Origin: an uncultured Prevotellaceae bacterium
GTDB lineage: Bacteria; Bacteroidota; Bacteroidia; Bacteroidales; Bacteroidaceae
NCBI GenBank assembly: GCA_902775075.1
Contig: CACYKX010000140.1
Span: forward strand, 1 to 8,387
Direction of reading: 5' to 3'
Length of the DNA stretch: 8,387 nt
Below, in pieces: positions 1 to 5,235 of the stretch. Positions within the stretch are counted from its first letter, which is position 1, and the number at the start of each line of letters is the position of its first letter. The notes beneath the pieces are model-generated. The model had not been told where the DNA came from, did not search any database, and saw nothing but the letters and a program-made list of their open reading frames with translations. The position numbers and the translations under genes were made by a program.

Positions 1-1
1 T

Positions 2-82
2 AAGTTCAAGCTGCCATCCGACATGAAAGGCATAGGCCAGAACTATATGTTAGGCCGTTTTGATGCTATTCCTAAAATATAG
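2..82 (+). CDS. RloA-like AAA ATPase, C-terminal end only
   Basis: An open frame enters from the left edge and ends at TAG 80-82, giving the last 26 codons of a protein. The tail contains the segment YMLGRFDAIPKI. A C-terminal 'GRFxAIP' ending is typical, as I recall it, of RloA/AAA_15-type ATPases, which pair with RloB. The following gene is RloB-like and starts one base after this stop, which strongly supports the pairing and suggests translational coupling in one operon. RloA proteins are SMC/ABC-like ATPases, thought to be the sensing or motor subunit of a phage-defence pair. The Walker motifs would lie outside the window, so ATPase identity rests on this short tail plus the neighbour. 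The 5' end is missing because of the window edge. Confidence 0.7.
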   Translation, partial: KFKLPSDMKGIGQNYMLGRFDAIPKI

Positions 83-83
83 C

Positions 84-707
84 ATGATGGAAAAGCTAAA
101 TTTGGATTTCGTTACGATTCCAGGGAAAGATGCTTATGAATCAGGAAGCACCCCTGTCCGTGATTTATTCTTCATTGCAATCATAGCTGAAGGAAAGGAA
201 GAGTGTATCTATCTGGATTATATTAAGAGCATCGTTAATGAGGCAACCACCGTAAAGCTAAACATAGAAATACTCAATCATTACTACAACAAAGAGAAAA
301 CCGCACTGAGCGAATCTCATCCATTGAAACGCCTTGATGCTCTAAAAGAATGGAGTGATGCTATTCAGAAAATATCACTAACAGATGATGAGGAATGGAT
401 AATTTGCGATCGTGATAACGGCTCTTTTACAAATGATCAATATGATGAGTTGCTTGCGGATGCTGAGACTTTGGGTATTCATGTCATTGTTTCCAATCCA
501 GCCTTCCAGATATGGTTGTTGTTTCATTTCGTTAAGGATATAACTCCATTGCGGCTTGATGACTATCCAAAGAGCAAGGATAGATTAAAGATAGTGGAGA
601 GCGAGCTGAAAAAATATGTGGATGGATATAAACATGGATCTTTGGAGATTGACGCTTTCTCAGAACATATCAGAGATGCCATGGACAATAGTCAATCTAC
701 GACATAA
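84..707 (+). CDS. rloB: RloB-family protein (Toprim-like nuclease partner), probably C-terminally truncated
   Basis: I start at ATG 84, one base after the upstream stop. ATG 87 is equally possible, while a longer TTG start at 60 would overlap the upstream gene. The product is 207 residues. Family landmarks are an 'AEG' motif (residues 35-37) after a hydrophobic strand, the acidic 'CDRD' (108-111), and the signature SNPAFQIWLLFHF (137-149), equivalent to the usual SNPxFExWLLxHF. RloB proteins are Toprim-like predicted nucleases that act with the ATPase RloA; the lactococcal AbiL abortive-infection pair is built the same way. Two oddities suggest decay. The usually acidic position in 'FExW' is Q142. 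The frame also stops at TAA 705-707, although in-frame codons beyond it (to TAA 801-803) encode the expected end, with a 'GTN' motif. No promoter is visible, so it should be cotranscribed with the upstream gene. Family call firm; activity doubtful. Confidence 0.85.
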   Translation: MMEKLNLDFVTIPGKDAYESGSTPVRDLFFIAIIAEGKEECIYLDYIKSIVNEATTVKLNIEILNHYYNKEKTALSESHPLKRLDALKEWSDAIQKISLTDDEEWIICDRDNGSFTNDQYDELLADAETLGIHVIVSNPAFQIWLLFHFVKDITPLRLDDYPKSKDRLKIVESELKKYVDGYKHGSLEIDAFSEHIRDAMDNSQSTT

Positions 708-803
708 GACCTTAAGGAACTAAAGCGGTCTTCGGGTACCAATTTCAGGAATCTGCTTTGTTCTATCCAAGACAAATGTAGCGATGTTGCCTTGTTTAGA
801 TAA
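708..803 (+). pseudogene. In-frame 3' remainder of rloB after a premature stop
   Basis: The frame of rloB continues without another stop for 31 codons after TAA 705-707, ending at TAA 801-803. It encodes a charged stretch, then SSGTNFRNLLCSIQDKC. RloB proteins commonly finish with a 'GTN' motif followed by a short amphipathic helix, so this looks like the lost C-terminus rather than random sequence. A single-base change at 705-707 would account for the break. The comparison with the family end is from memory and is therefore moderate in strength. Confidence 0.55.
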
Positions 804-871
804 CATCGTAGGGATGATGGCATGAAGAAAAAAGCAGTCAGTGGAAGTATTGTAAACGTCTTATTTTCCGC

Positions 872-903
872 CTTGACACCGGCACATAAAAATATTACCT
901 TTG
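872..903 (+). promoter_or_regulatory. Bacteroidetes-type promoter of the relic tnpA
   Basis: CTTG at 872-875, a 20-bp spacer, and TACCTTTG at 896-903 fit the Bacteroidetes -33/-7 consensus (TTTG / TAnnTTTG). It still points at the broken tnpA and could start outward transcripts towards the downstream sequence. Confidence 0.6.
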
Positions 904-930
904 CGGCATCAACTTTAAAACAGAAAAGTT

Positions 931-1050
931 ATGCCAAAAGAAAAAGTCAATTATTAGGAAGTCTACAATCTGTATCAGCTGTGCAGTGAGACTAAGAATC
1001 TGAAGGAGTTCTGCTCCGAGTATGGTGTCAACTATGACAAGTTTATGAAC
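931..1050 (+). pseudogene. tnpA: Broken tnpA of the IS66 relic
   Basis: ATG 931 starts MPKEKVNY and is then stopped by TAG at 955-957, where both other copies have CAG (Gln). After this the frame continues as EVYNLYQLCSETKNLKEF and onward, recognisably the N-terminal helix-turn-helix region of IS66 TnpA, until about 1050 where similarity ends. It carries a nonsense codon and is truncated, so it cannot give a working protein. Several differences from the 8205 copy are G-to-A or C-to-T, consistent with simple decay. Confidence 0.85.
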
Positions 1051-1264
1051 ACAAACTGGAACTTGCATTTAAAGTCCAGAGCTAACTCCCGATCTGATTA
1101 AAGTGCGACGGGAGCGACAGTCCAAGACAATACTCAGCAAAGAAACCTATGACAAGCGGCAATTGCTGCCCTGTTATATCATAATATAGGTTAAACTTGG
1201 AAAAACATTTTTTTTGCGTAATCCACATAACCGGCTGAAAAACTATTCAGCCATTCCCATCGTA
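1051..1264. other. Intergenic DNA with no recognised gene
   Basis: This follows the point where the IS66 relic loses similarity. No frame is long enough to support a gene. One + strand frame (about 1079-1189) ends in QLLPCYIII and faintly recalls the LLPCYY end of TnpC; I treat this as weak. A perfect inverted repeat, GGCTGAA/TTCAGCC with a 6-base loop, lies at 1233-1252. It has no T-run on either side, so it is not a convincing terminator. Confidence 0.5.
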
Positions 1265-1292
1265 GTTAGGGCGGGTTTATCCCAGCCCTAAC
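1265..1292. repeat. REP-like palindrome, copy 1
   Basis: GTTAGGGC (1265-1272) pairs perfectly with GCCCTAAC (1285-1292). An inner GGG/CCC and the loop TTTAT sit between them, with one bulged A at 1284. A related palindrome with the same loop and the same right arm occurs at 5001-5027, just after the upxY-like gene. Two related palindromes in non-coding positions fit a dispersed REP-type repeat family. There is no downstream T-run, so a terminator role is not supported. Confidence 0.6.
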
Positions 1293-1337
1293 ATTGGAAA
1301 GAAAAAATAGTCTTGCTGAAAATTTTCATTTAAAAAC

Positions 1338-1369
1338 TTTGCCCACATCATTTATTTAATTTAACTTTG
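1338..1369 (+). promoter_or_regulatory. Near-consensus promoter, originally for the upxY-like locus
   Basis: TTTG at 1338-1341, a 20-bp spacer, and TAACTTTG at 1362-1369 match the Bacteroidetes sigma consensus exactly. Transcription should begin around 1374-1379. The IS66 element is inserted at 1388, about ten bases further on. Removing the element joins this promoter to the leader at 4138 and then to the antiterminator gene at 4420. No inverted repeats of the kind that make phase-variable Bacteroides capsule promoters invertible are apparent around it. Confidence 0.72.
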
Positions 1370-1378
1370 CAGAAATAC

Positions 1379-1387
1379 ATGTGCCCG
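1379..1387 (+). repeat. Left copy of the IS66 target-site duplication
   Basis: ATGTGCCCG here is repeated at 4138-4146 immediately after the right end of the element. IS66 elements make 8-bp duplications; the ninth identical base is probably coincidental, so the exact junction is ambiguous by one base. Confidence 0.85.
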
Positions 1388-1407
1388 GTAAACGTTCTAT
1401 TTTCCGC

Positions 1408-1439
1408 CTTGACACGAACCTCAATATCTAGTACCTTTG
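1408..1439 (+). promoter_or_regulatory. tnpA promoter inside the IS66 left end
   Basis: CTTG at 1408-1411, a 20-bp spacer and TACCTTTG at 1432-1439 fit the Bacteroidetes -33/-7 pattern. The same arrangement is conserved in the other two IS66 left ends of the window (872-903 and 8225-8256), which supports its being functional. It lies 28 bases before tnpA. Confidence 0.7.
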
Positions 1440-1466
1440 TGGCATCGAATCTTAAATTTCAAGATC

Positions 1467-1835
1467 ATGCCAAAGAAAGAAGTGAATTATCAGGAGGTGT
1501 ACGACCTCTACCAACTCTGCAGTGAGACGAAGGAACTGAAGGAGTTCTGCAATGAGATGGGAGTGAACTACGAGAAGTTTATGAACTGGCAGCGCCATCA
1601 GCTATGGGACGAGAAGATGGGCAAGACGGTGAGCGTGGAGCAGCCGTCAACGGCACCGGTGAGGATCGTCGGCACGCCGAGCAACCAGCCGACGGTGAAA
1701 ATGGAGCAGGTGAAACCTGCCAAGCCGGAGCCCATCAAGTGGGTGAAGCTGCAGCTGACCGGTGGTGCCACCATCTTCCTGAGAAATACGAACGTGTTGG
1801 ACCTGAGCCTGATGCTCAACAAACTCATTGGATGA
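1467..1835 (+). CDS. tnpA: IS66 accessory protein TnpA
   Basis: The protein is 122 residues, starting at ATG 1467. The relic at 931 and the partial copy at 8284 have their ATG at the equivalent place, which fixes this start over the upstream TTG. The first ~45 residues (MPKKEVNYQEVYDLYQLC onward) form a predicted helix-turn-helix. A Pro/Gln-rich linker follows, and the C-terminus LTGGATIFLRNTN...LMLNKLIG is the conserved beta-rich end of IS66 TnpA proteins. TnpA is needed with TnpB and TnpC for IS66 transposition and probably binds DNA. Its stop codon is followed after one base by the tnpB start, implying coupled translation. Confidence 0.92.
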   Translation: MPKKEVNYQEVYDLYQLCSETKELKEFCNEMGVNYEKFMNWQRHQLWDEKMGKTVSVEQPSTAPVRIVGTPSNQPTVKMEQVKPAKPEPIKWVKLQLTGGATIFLRNTNVLDLSLMLNKLIG

Positions 1836-1836
1836 C

Positions 1837-2193
1837 ATGCTGGGACTGAGTGCAAACCTTGACTACTACCTGTTCAACGGCAACGTTGACATGAGGAAAG
1901 GGATCTTCCGCCTGTGCGAGTACATCCGCGAGGAGCTGAAGAAGGATCCGAGTGATACGAAGAGCGTCTACATGTTCATGGCCAGGAGCCGTAAGATGAT
2001 CAAGCTGCTGCATTATGAGCACGGTTTCTATGTCCTGTACGAGAAACGGCCAGTAACGGGAAAATTCAAAAAGCCCGTATTTGACGAGATCTCGCGCTGC
2101 TACCAAATTTCGTGGTCGGACATGGCTTATCTCACTGAGAGCCTCGTAATCGACCGTATGGCCCTAACGGACAGGGCTCCTGACCGAACATAA
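1837..2193 (+). CDS. tnpB: IS66 accessory protein TnpB
   Basis: I start at ATG 1837, one base after the tnpA stop, giving 118 residues. An in-frame TTG at 1828 would overlap tnpA and add nothing conserved. The N-terminal segment YLFNGNVDMRKGIFRLCEYI corresponds to the conserved 'Y.....DMRKG...L' hallmark of the IS66 Orf2/TnpB family. The rest, including VYMFMARSRKMIKLLHYEHGF and the following YEKR, matches the family pattern 'vFvFrnRrrdriKlL.wd..GF.l..KRLe'. TnpB is required for transposition; its biochemical role is not established. This protein is unrelated to the RNA-guided TnpB nucleases of IS200/IS605. A gap of about 70 bases separates it from tnpC. Confidence 0.92.
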   Translation: MLGLSANLDYYLFNGNVDMRKGIFRLCEYIREELKKDPSDTKSVYMFMARSRKMIKLLHYEHGFYVLYEKRPVTGKFKKPVFDEISRCYQISWSDMAYLTESLVIDRMALTDRAPDRT

Positions 2194-2227
2194 TGTTCTG
2201 ATTATCAATAAAATAAATTGGAAAAAG

Positions 2228-2259
2228 CTTGCATAATCCGAATATTTTTCGTACCTTTA
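2228..2259 (+). promoter_or_regulatory. Possible second IS66 promoter ahead of tnpC
   Basis: CTTG at 2228-2231, a 20-bp spacer and TACCTTTA at 2252-2259 resemble the element's own tnpA promoter, with one mismatch in the -7 box. Transcription would begin at or just at the tnpC ATG (2264), giving an almost leaderless message, so the call is tentative. Confidence 0.4.
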
Positions 2260-2263
2260 CATC

Positions 2264-4048
2264 ATGCAAGACGAGCGGATGTACGAATTATTACGGTCGA
2301 TGCTGGCGTTCTACAAGGAGGAGAGCGCCAGCAAGAGCAAGCAAATAGAGAAGTTGCTTGCAGAGCTTGCGTCTGTCCGCGAGAATCACTCTCAGGAGGT
2401 CTCTGCCCTCAACGACACCATACGTGAGCTCCAGGAGCAGATAAAGGCCCTTGACAGCAAAATGGCCAGCTTGCAGATGGCGTTAGATACACTTCGCGTG
2501 ACCGTCACGCATCAGAACGCGATGCTGGAAGGCAAAGACAAGCAGATCCTTAACCTCCAGAATGAGGTCCTCAACCTCCGTGGTCACCGCTTCGGCCGCA
2601 CAACCGAGCAGCAGGCTCTGCTGAACAACCGCAAGCCCGCAGATGACGCAGAGGCCAGGAAAGAGGCTTATGACGGCACGGCGGACAGCGTGAAGGACAA
2701 AGACGGCGACAATGGTGATCAGCCCACGGCAGGCGCAGCATCGGCCACGTCTGGTCCTCAGAAGCGCTCCCGCAGGAAGGAGACCGATAAGCGTGCTCCC
2801 AAACAAGGCTGCCATGTGGACGAGACCAAAGTCATCGAGGTGGATGAGTACTACAAGCTTCCTCCCGGCGCATACTTCATGAAAGACAAGGACGGCAACA
2901 TCGATTACATCTGCTACACGGTCATCGAGCATATCAAGGCCCGGAACGTGCGGTACATCTACAAGGTCGCCCGTGTGCATATGCCCGACGGCAGCTTCGT
3001 CTATACGAAGGACATGCCGAACAAGAACCTTGGCTGCATCTTCTCCCCAAGCCTCCTGGCCATGGTACTCTGCTGGAAGTACGCATACCACCTTCCCGTC
3101 AACAGAGTGAAGCGCCTGCTCCGCGACCAGGGCATCTCCATCAGCAAGAGCACGCTGAACCGCTATGTGCAGAATGGCATGAAGCTCATCCGCGACTTTA
3201 TGGAAAAGCCCTTCAAACGGGAAGTACAGTCCACCCACTACATGATGGTAGACGAGACCACGGAGCTCGTCGGCGTCCAGGACGGTGACAAGGTGAGCTA
3301 CAAGAAGAAATACCTCTGGGCGTTCTTCGCCACGATGAAGCGGATGGTGTTCTACCTCTACGACAAAGGCAGCCGCGCCCGCAGGGTGGCCCTCGACTTC
3401 CTGGAGAAGTTCAGCGGATATGTCTCTACCGACGGCTATACTGCCTACAGCATCTTCGACGATGCGAAGAAGTACCCCAATATCGTCCACATCGGATGCT
3501 GGGTGCACGCCCGAAGGAAATGGATAGATGCCTTGCCTACCGACCGCCGGGCGATGGACATGATCAACGACATCGCCGAGCTCTTCAAGAATGAGATAAG
3601 CTTCAAGCTCCTTAAACTGAAGCCCTTCGAGATAGAAGACCGACGGGAACGACGCTCGAAGCCCATCCTGAAAAGAATCCACGACAGGGCTGTGCTGATG
3701 AAATCAAACCTGATGCTCATGGCAAATGACAAGATGCGGAACGCCGTTGACTACCTGCTCAACCAGTGGAAATCACTGGAGAACTTCATCAAGTCAGGAT
3801 TGGTCGAAATCTCCAACAACCTCTGCGAGCAACGGATGAAGCCCATCAAGCTCAACCTGAAAAACTGCCAGAACGTCGGAAGTGAAGATGCAGCCGAGAA
3901 TGCCGCCTTCATGTTCTCCGTCACAGAGAGCTGCCGGCTCAACAACATCAATCCGGTGAACTATCTGGAGATGATCTTCACCAAGATCCGCGACGGAGAG
4001 ACCGCCACCCAAGCACTTTTGCCTTGCTACTACAAGGAGAAATGTTAA
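2264..4048 (+). CDS. tnpC: IS66 transposase TnpC (DDE family)
   Basis: This is a 594-residue DDE transposase. Residues ~20-105 are heptad-rich and predicted coiled coil. Residues ~125-180 form a charged, low-complexity linker ending in a basic patch (KRSRRKETDKR). The catalytic domain follows, with the probable triad D330 (MMVDETT), D390 (STDGYTAY) and E522 (SNNLCEQRMKP), plus the family motif GCWVHARRKW (411-420). The C-terminal segment NAAFMFSVTESCRLNNINP is the usual IS66 C-terminal domain. The CxxC zinc-finger found in many IS66 TnpC proteins before the catalytic domain is not evident, as far as I can see. It catalyses strand cleavage and joining during transposition. The length is normal and no frameshift is visible, so it is probably functional. 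Confidence 0.96.
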   Translation: MQDERMYELLRSMLAFYKEESASKSKQIEKLLAELASVRENHSQEVSALNDTIRELQEQIKALDSKMASLQMALDTLRVTVTHQNAMLEGKDKQILNLQNEVLNLRGHRFGRTTEQQALLNNRKPADDAEARKEAYDGTADSVKDKDGDNGDQPTAGAASATSGPQKRSRRKETDKRAPKQGCHVDETKVIEVDEYYKLPPGAYFMKDKDGNIDYICYTVIEHIKARNVRYIYKVARVHMPDGSFVYTKDMPNKNLGCIFSPSLLAMVLCWKYAYHLPVNRVKRLLRDQGISISKSTLNRYVQNGMKLIRDFMEKPFKREVQSTHYMMVDETTELVGVQDGDKVSYKKKYLWAFFATMKRMVFYLYDKGSRARRVALDFLEKFSGYVSTDGYTAYSIFDDAKKYPNIVHIGCWVHARRKWIDALPTDRRAMDMINDIAELFKNEISFKLLKLKPFEIEDRRERRSKPILKRIHDRAVLMKSNLMLMANDKMRNAVDYLLNQWKSLENFIKSGLVEISNNLCEQRMKPIKLNLKNCQNVGSEDAAENAAFMFSVTESCRLNNINPVNYLEMIFTKIRDGETATQALLPCYYKEKC

Positions 4049-4082
4049 ATCAGAAAAAGTTTATTGCCTCCCTCATCACTGC

Positions 4083-4104
4083 AACCGCCTTATACAAGGC
4101 GGTT
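4083..4104 (+). terminator. Stem-loop after tnpC
   Basis: AACCGCCTT (4083-4091) and AAGGCGGTT (4096-4104) form a perfect 9-bp stem with the loop ATAC, 34 bases after the tnpC stop. There is no T-run after it, so it may be a 3' stability hairpin or a weak terminator. If weak, IS transcripts could read into the upxY-like leader. Confidence 0.5.
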
Positions 4105-4137
4105 AAAGTGGGTGTGGGCGGGAAATAGAACGTTTAC

Positions 4138-4146
4138 ATGTGCCCG
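4138..4146 (+). repeat. Right copy of the IS66 target-site duplication
   Basis: ATGTGCCCG repeats the sequence at 1379-1387 at the left junction. It also forms the left arm of a hairpin in the native leader: TGTGCCCG (4139-4146) can pair with CGGGCATA (4160-4167) including one G-T pair. Confidence 0.85.
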
Positions 4147-4419
4147 AAGCATACGCATCCGGGCATACAAGGTAAGGAACAAGCAACCGGTTAAAGAGAA
4201 AGACTTGGCCAATGGTTAACATTCAATATAGAACCGCACGGAAGGGAGCAGCTGTAGCTGTGACCTTCGAAGAAATAAAATGATGTCGACTGTAGACGCT
4301 GCAAAGCTCTAAGGTCTTTATCATAAACCAATGGAAGACTTTACTTTCCATCCAGGTATATTCATTATCAGAACTGAGGCGCTGCTCGGTTTTGAATCTA
4401 GAGAGAATGCACTGAACCG
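4147..4419 (+). promoter_or_regulatory. Long 5' leader of the upxY-like gene
   Basis: Excising the IS66 element gives a leader of about 285 bases between the predicted start near 1375 and the antiterminator gene at 4420. Long untranslated leaders are the known site of action of UpxY proteins, which let RNA polymerase pass early termination in capsule operons. The leader begins with the hairpin split by the IS and contains CAGCT/AGCTG (4249-4260). It also holds AAGGTCTT...AAGACTTT (4311-4318 with the stretch around 4333-4343), two short ORFs (MMSTVDAAKL at 4280-4312 and the 30-codon ORF at 4331), and no convincing intrinsic terminator. That this leader is the UpxY target is inference. Confidence 0.5.
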
Positions 4420-4423
4420 ATGA
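4331..4423 (+). CDS. 30-codon ORF overlapping the upxY-like start (ATGA)
   Basis: ATG 4331 opens a 30-residue frame whose TGA (4421-4423) overlaps the ATG of the next gene (4420-4422) as ATGA, the classic arrangement for translational coupling. The peptide starts MEDFTFHPGIFII and is mildly hydrophobic near the start, with no signal peptide or known domain. The frame is closed upstream by TAA 4310-4312, so this start is the only ATG available. It could be a regulatory leader peptide, the remnant of a former longer gene, or chance. I do not recognise it. Confidence 0.4.
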   Translation: MEDFTFHPGIFIIRTEALLGFESRENALNR

Positions 4424-4989
4424 TACAAGAAGCCGATAACAACTCTACCTGGGGATATATCTACCGTCATCCGTTGAAAGTAGCCCGATTCCCTGCTGAG
4501 ATGGACTCTGTCTTGGCAGAAGCCCGTGTCAGTCCGGATGCCGTCTTCGTTCCGCATTACTTCATCCATAAGACCATCAGGGCGGTCAAGAAGCACACGA
4601 CCGTGCGCGAAGTGGAGGAGATCACACCGATAGGCTTCATCTTCCTTCATGGCACCACCGCTCAGCTACGCCAGTTCCTGACAGACTATTTCCCACAGGA
4701 TCATCTGATCAATAATCCCCTCACTGGCGTTCCTGCGGAGATTCCCAACAGTCAGATGAATCCCTTCATGCAACTCATCAACAAGCAGCCCGAGCGCATC
4801 AAACCGCTCGACAATCCCATCAGCTATTTCAAGCAGCACCCACATATCCGCATCACCTCCGGCCTCCTTGAAGGCTTGGAAGGATACGTCGTCAGAGTCA
4901 GTGGTAGCCGCAGCCTCGTCATCGACATCGCCGGCCGCTCTTTCGCCATCAAGGATATACTCAGAGAAGCATGGGAGACTGTCGAATAA
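4420..4989 (+). CDS. UpxY-like NusG-family transcription antiterminator
   Basis: The protein is 189 residues. Residues ~11-90 look like a NusG N-terminal (NGN) domain: it opens WGYIYRHPLK, has a central 'VFVPHYFIHK' strand, and ends with PIGFIFLHG, the counterpart of 'PGYVFV'. Residues ~143-180 form a KOW domain (RITSGLLEGLEGYVVRV onward). The order and length fit the specialised NusG paralogues of Bacteroidales, typified by UpxY of Bacteroides fragilis capsule loci, which bind elongating RNA polymerase and prevent premature termination in the leader of their own operon. An in-frame TAG about seven codons upstream leaves ATG 4420 as the only reasonable start; it overlaps the stop of a 30-codon ORF. 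Its promoter is now 3 kb away because of the IS66 insertion, so expression may depend on IS read-through. No upxZ-like gene follows. Confidence 0.8.
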   Translation: MIQEADNNSTWGYIYRHPLKVARFPAEMDSVLAEARVSPDAVFVPHYFIHKTIRAVKKHTTVREVEEITPIGFIFLHGTTAQLRQFLTDYFPQDHLINNPLTGVPAEIPNSQMNPFMQLINKQPERIKPLDNPISYFKQHPHIRITSGLLEGLEGYVVRVSGSRSLVIDIAGRSFAIKDILREAWETVE

Positions 4990-4993
4990 TCTC

Positions 4994-5030
4994 CCCCTCG
5001 TAGGGGCGGAGGTTTATCCCCGCCCTAACC
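4994..5030. repeat. REP-like palindrome, copy 2
   Basis: TAGGGGCGG (5001-5009) pairs with CCGCCCTA (5020-5027) with one bulge. An inner GG/CC and the loop TTTAT match the palindrome at 1265-1292, and the right arm GCCCTAAC is identical. The preceding CCCCT (4994-4998) can instead pair with AGGGG (5002-5006), so two mutually exclusive hairpins are possible. It begins about 5 bases after the upxY-like stop. No T-run follows. Confidence 0.6.
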
Positions 5031-5235
5031 CTCTTGTCTAAAATATTCCTCACACAAACTCACAGAGCACTCTACCCGTAAGAAATCTCACACAGATTTC
5101 ACCCTAAGAACGATAATAAAATAACTTTTTTCAAAAACAGATACGTGTAACTACTTGTAAAATAGTGGGGACGCTGTATTGGTGATATACAATAATCGGG
5201 CAATTTGTTTCATGTAACTGATAAAAATAAATATT
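5031..5235. other. Intergenic region before the HD-GHKL gene
   Basis: This A+T-rich spacer contains a perfect hairpin, GAAATCT/AGATTTC with a CACAC loop, at 5082-5100. I looked for the Bacteroidetes -33/-7 promoter and found no good match. The nearest candidate, CTTG at 5154-5157 followed about 19 bases later by TATTGGTG, is poor. The start region ATAAAAATAAATATTATGG is A-rich, as is usual for Bacteroidetes translation starts, and has no Shine-Dalgarno sequence. Confidence 0.45.

Larger units (their letters stand above)
852..1050 (+). mobile_element. IS66-type element, left-end relic
   Basis: The relic starts with the terminal repeat GTAAACGTCTTATTTTCCGC at 852, followed by the same promoter arrangement as the complete element at 1388 and the start of tnpA. 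It matches the element beginning at 8205 over all 183 comparable bases with six substitutions and no gaps. It is more distant from the complete IS at 1388, so it belongs to the subfamily of the 8205 copy. Similarity to tnpA ends at about 1050, within the codons for 'KFMN'. No right terminal repeat follows before the next element, so this is a truncated, immobile fragment. Confidence 0.88.
1388..4137 (+). mobile_element. Complete IS66-family insertion sequence
   Basis: The element is 2750 bp and carries tnpA, tnpB and tnpC in the standard order. Its left end, GTAAACGTTCTATTTTCCGCC (1388-1408), matches the complement of the right end (4117-4137) at 20 of 21 positions. It is flanked by the direct repeat ATGTGCCCG, the footprint of a simple insertion. 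All three genes are open and full length with catalytic residues present, so the copy looks recent and potentially active. Its G+C-rich transposase genes contrast visibly with the A+T-rich rloB and HD-GHKL genes. It is inserted in the untranslated leader of the upxY-like locus, in the same orientation as that locus. Confidence 0.95.

Noticed and set aside
820..988. 56-codon + strand frame starting MKKKAVSGSI across the relic IS66 end
   Set aside because: All but the first ~10 codons are IS66 left-end DNA read out of the tnpA frame, so this is a chance fusion frame.
1233..1252. Perfect stem GGCTGAA/TTCAGCC considered as a terminator
   Set aside because: No T-run follows on either strand and no gene ends next to it, so it is noted only as an inverted repeat.
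1265..1387. Phase-variable, invertible promoter as in Bacteroides capsule loci
   Set aside because: I found no inverted-repeat pair flanking the promoter and no recombinase gene nearby.
2483..3682. 399-codon open frame on the minus strand inside tnpC
   Set aside because: It lies wholly within an intact, motif-complete transposase gene. Its predicted product has no recognisable motif; a long antisense frame is expected opposite G+C-rich codons.
5082..5100. Hairpin GAAATCT/AGATTTC considered as an operator or terminator
   Set aside because: It is short and A+T-rich, with no adjacent promoter boxes or T-run, and could be chance.
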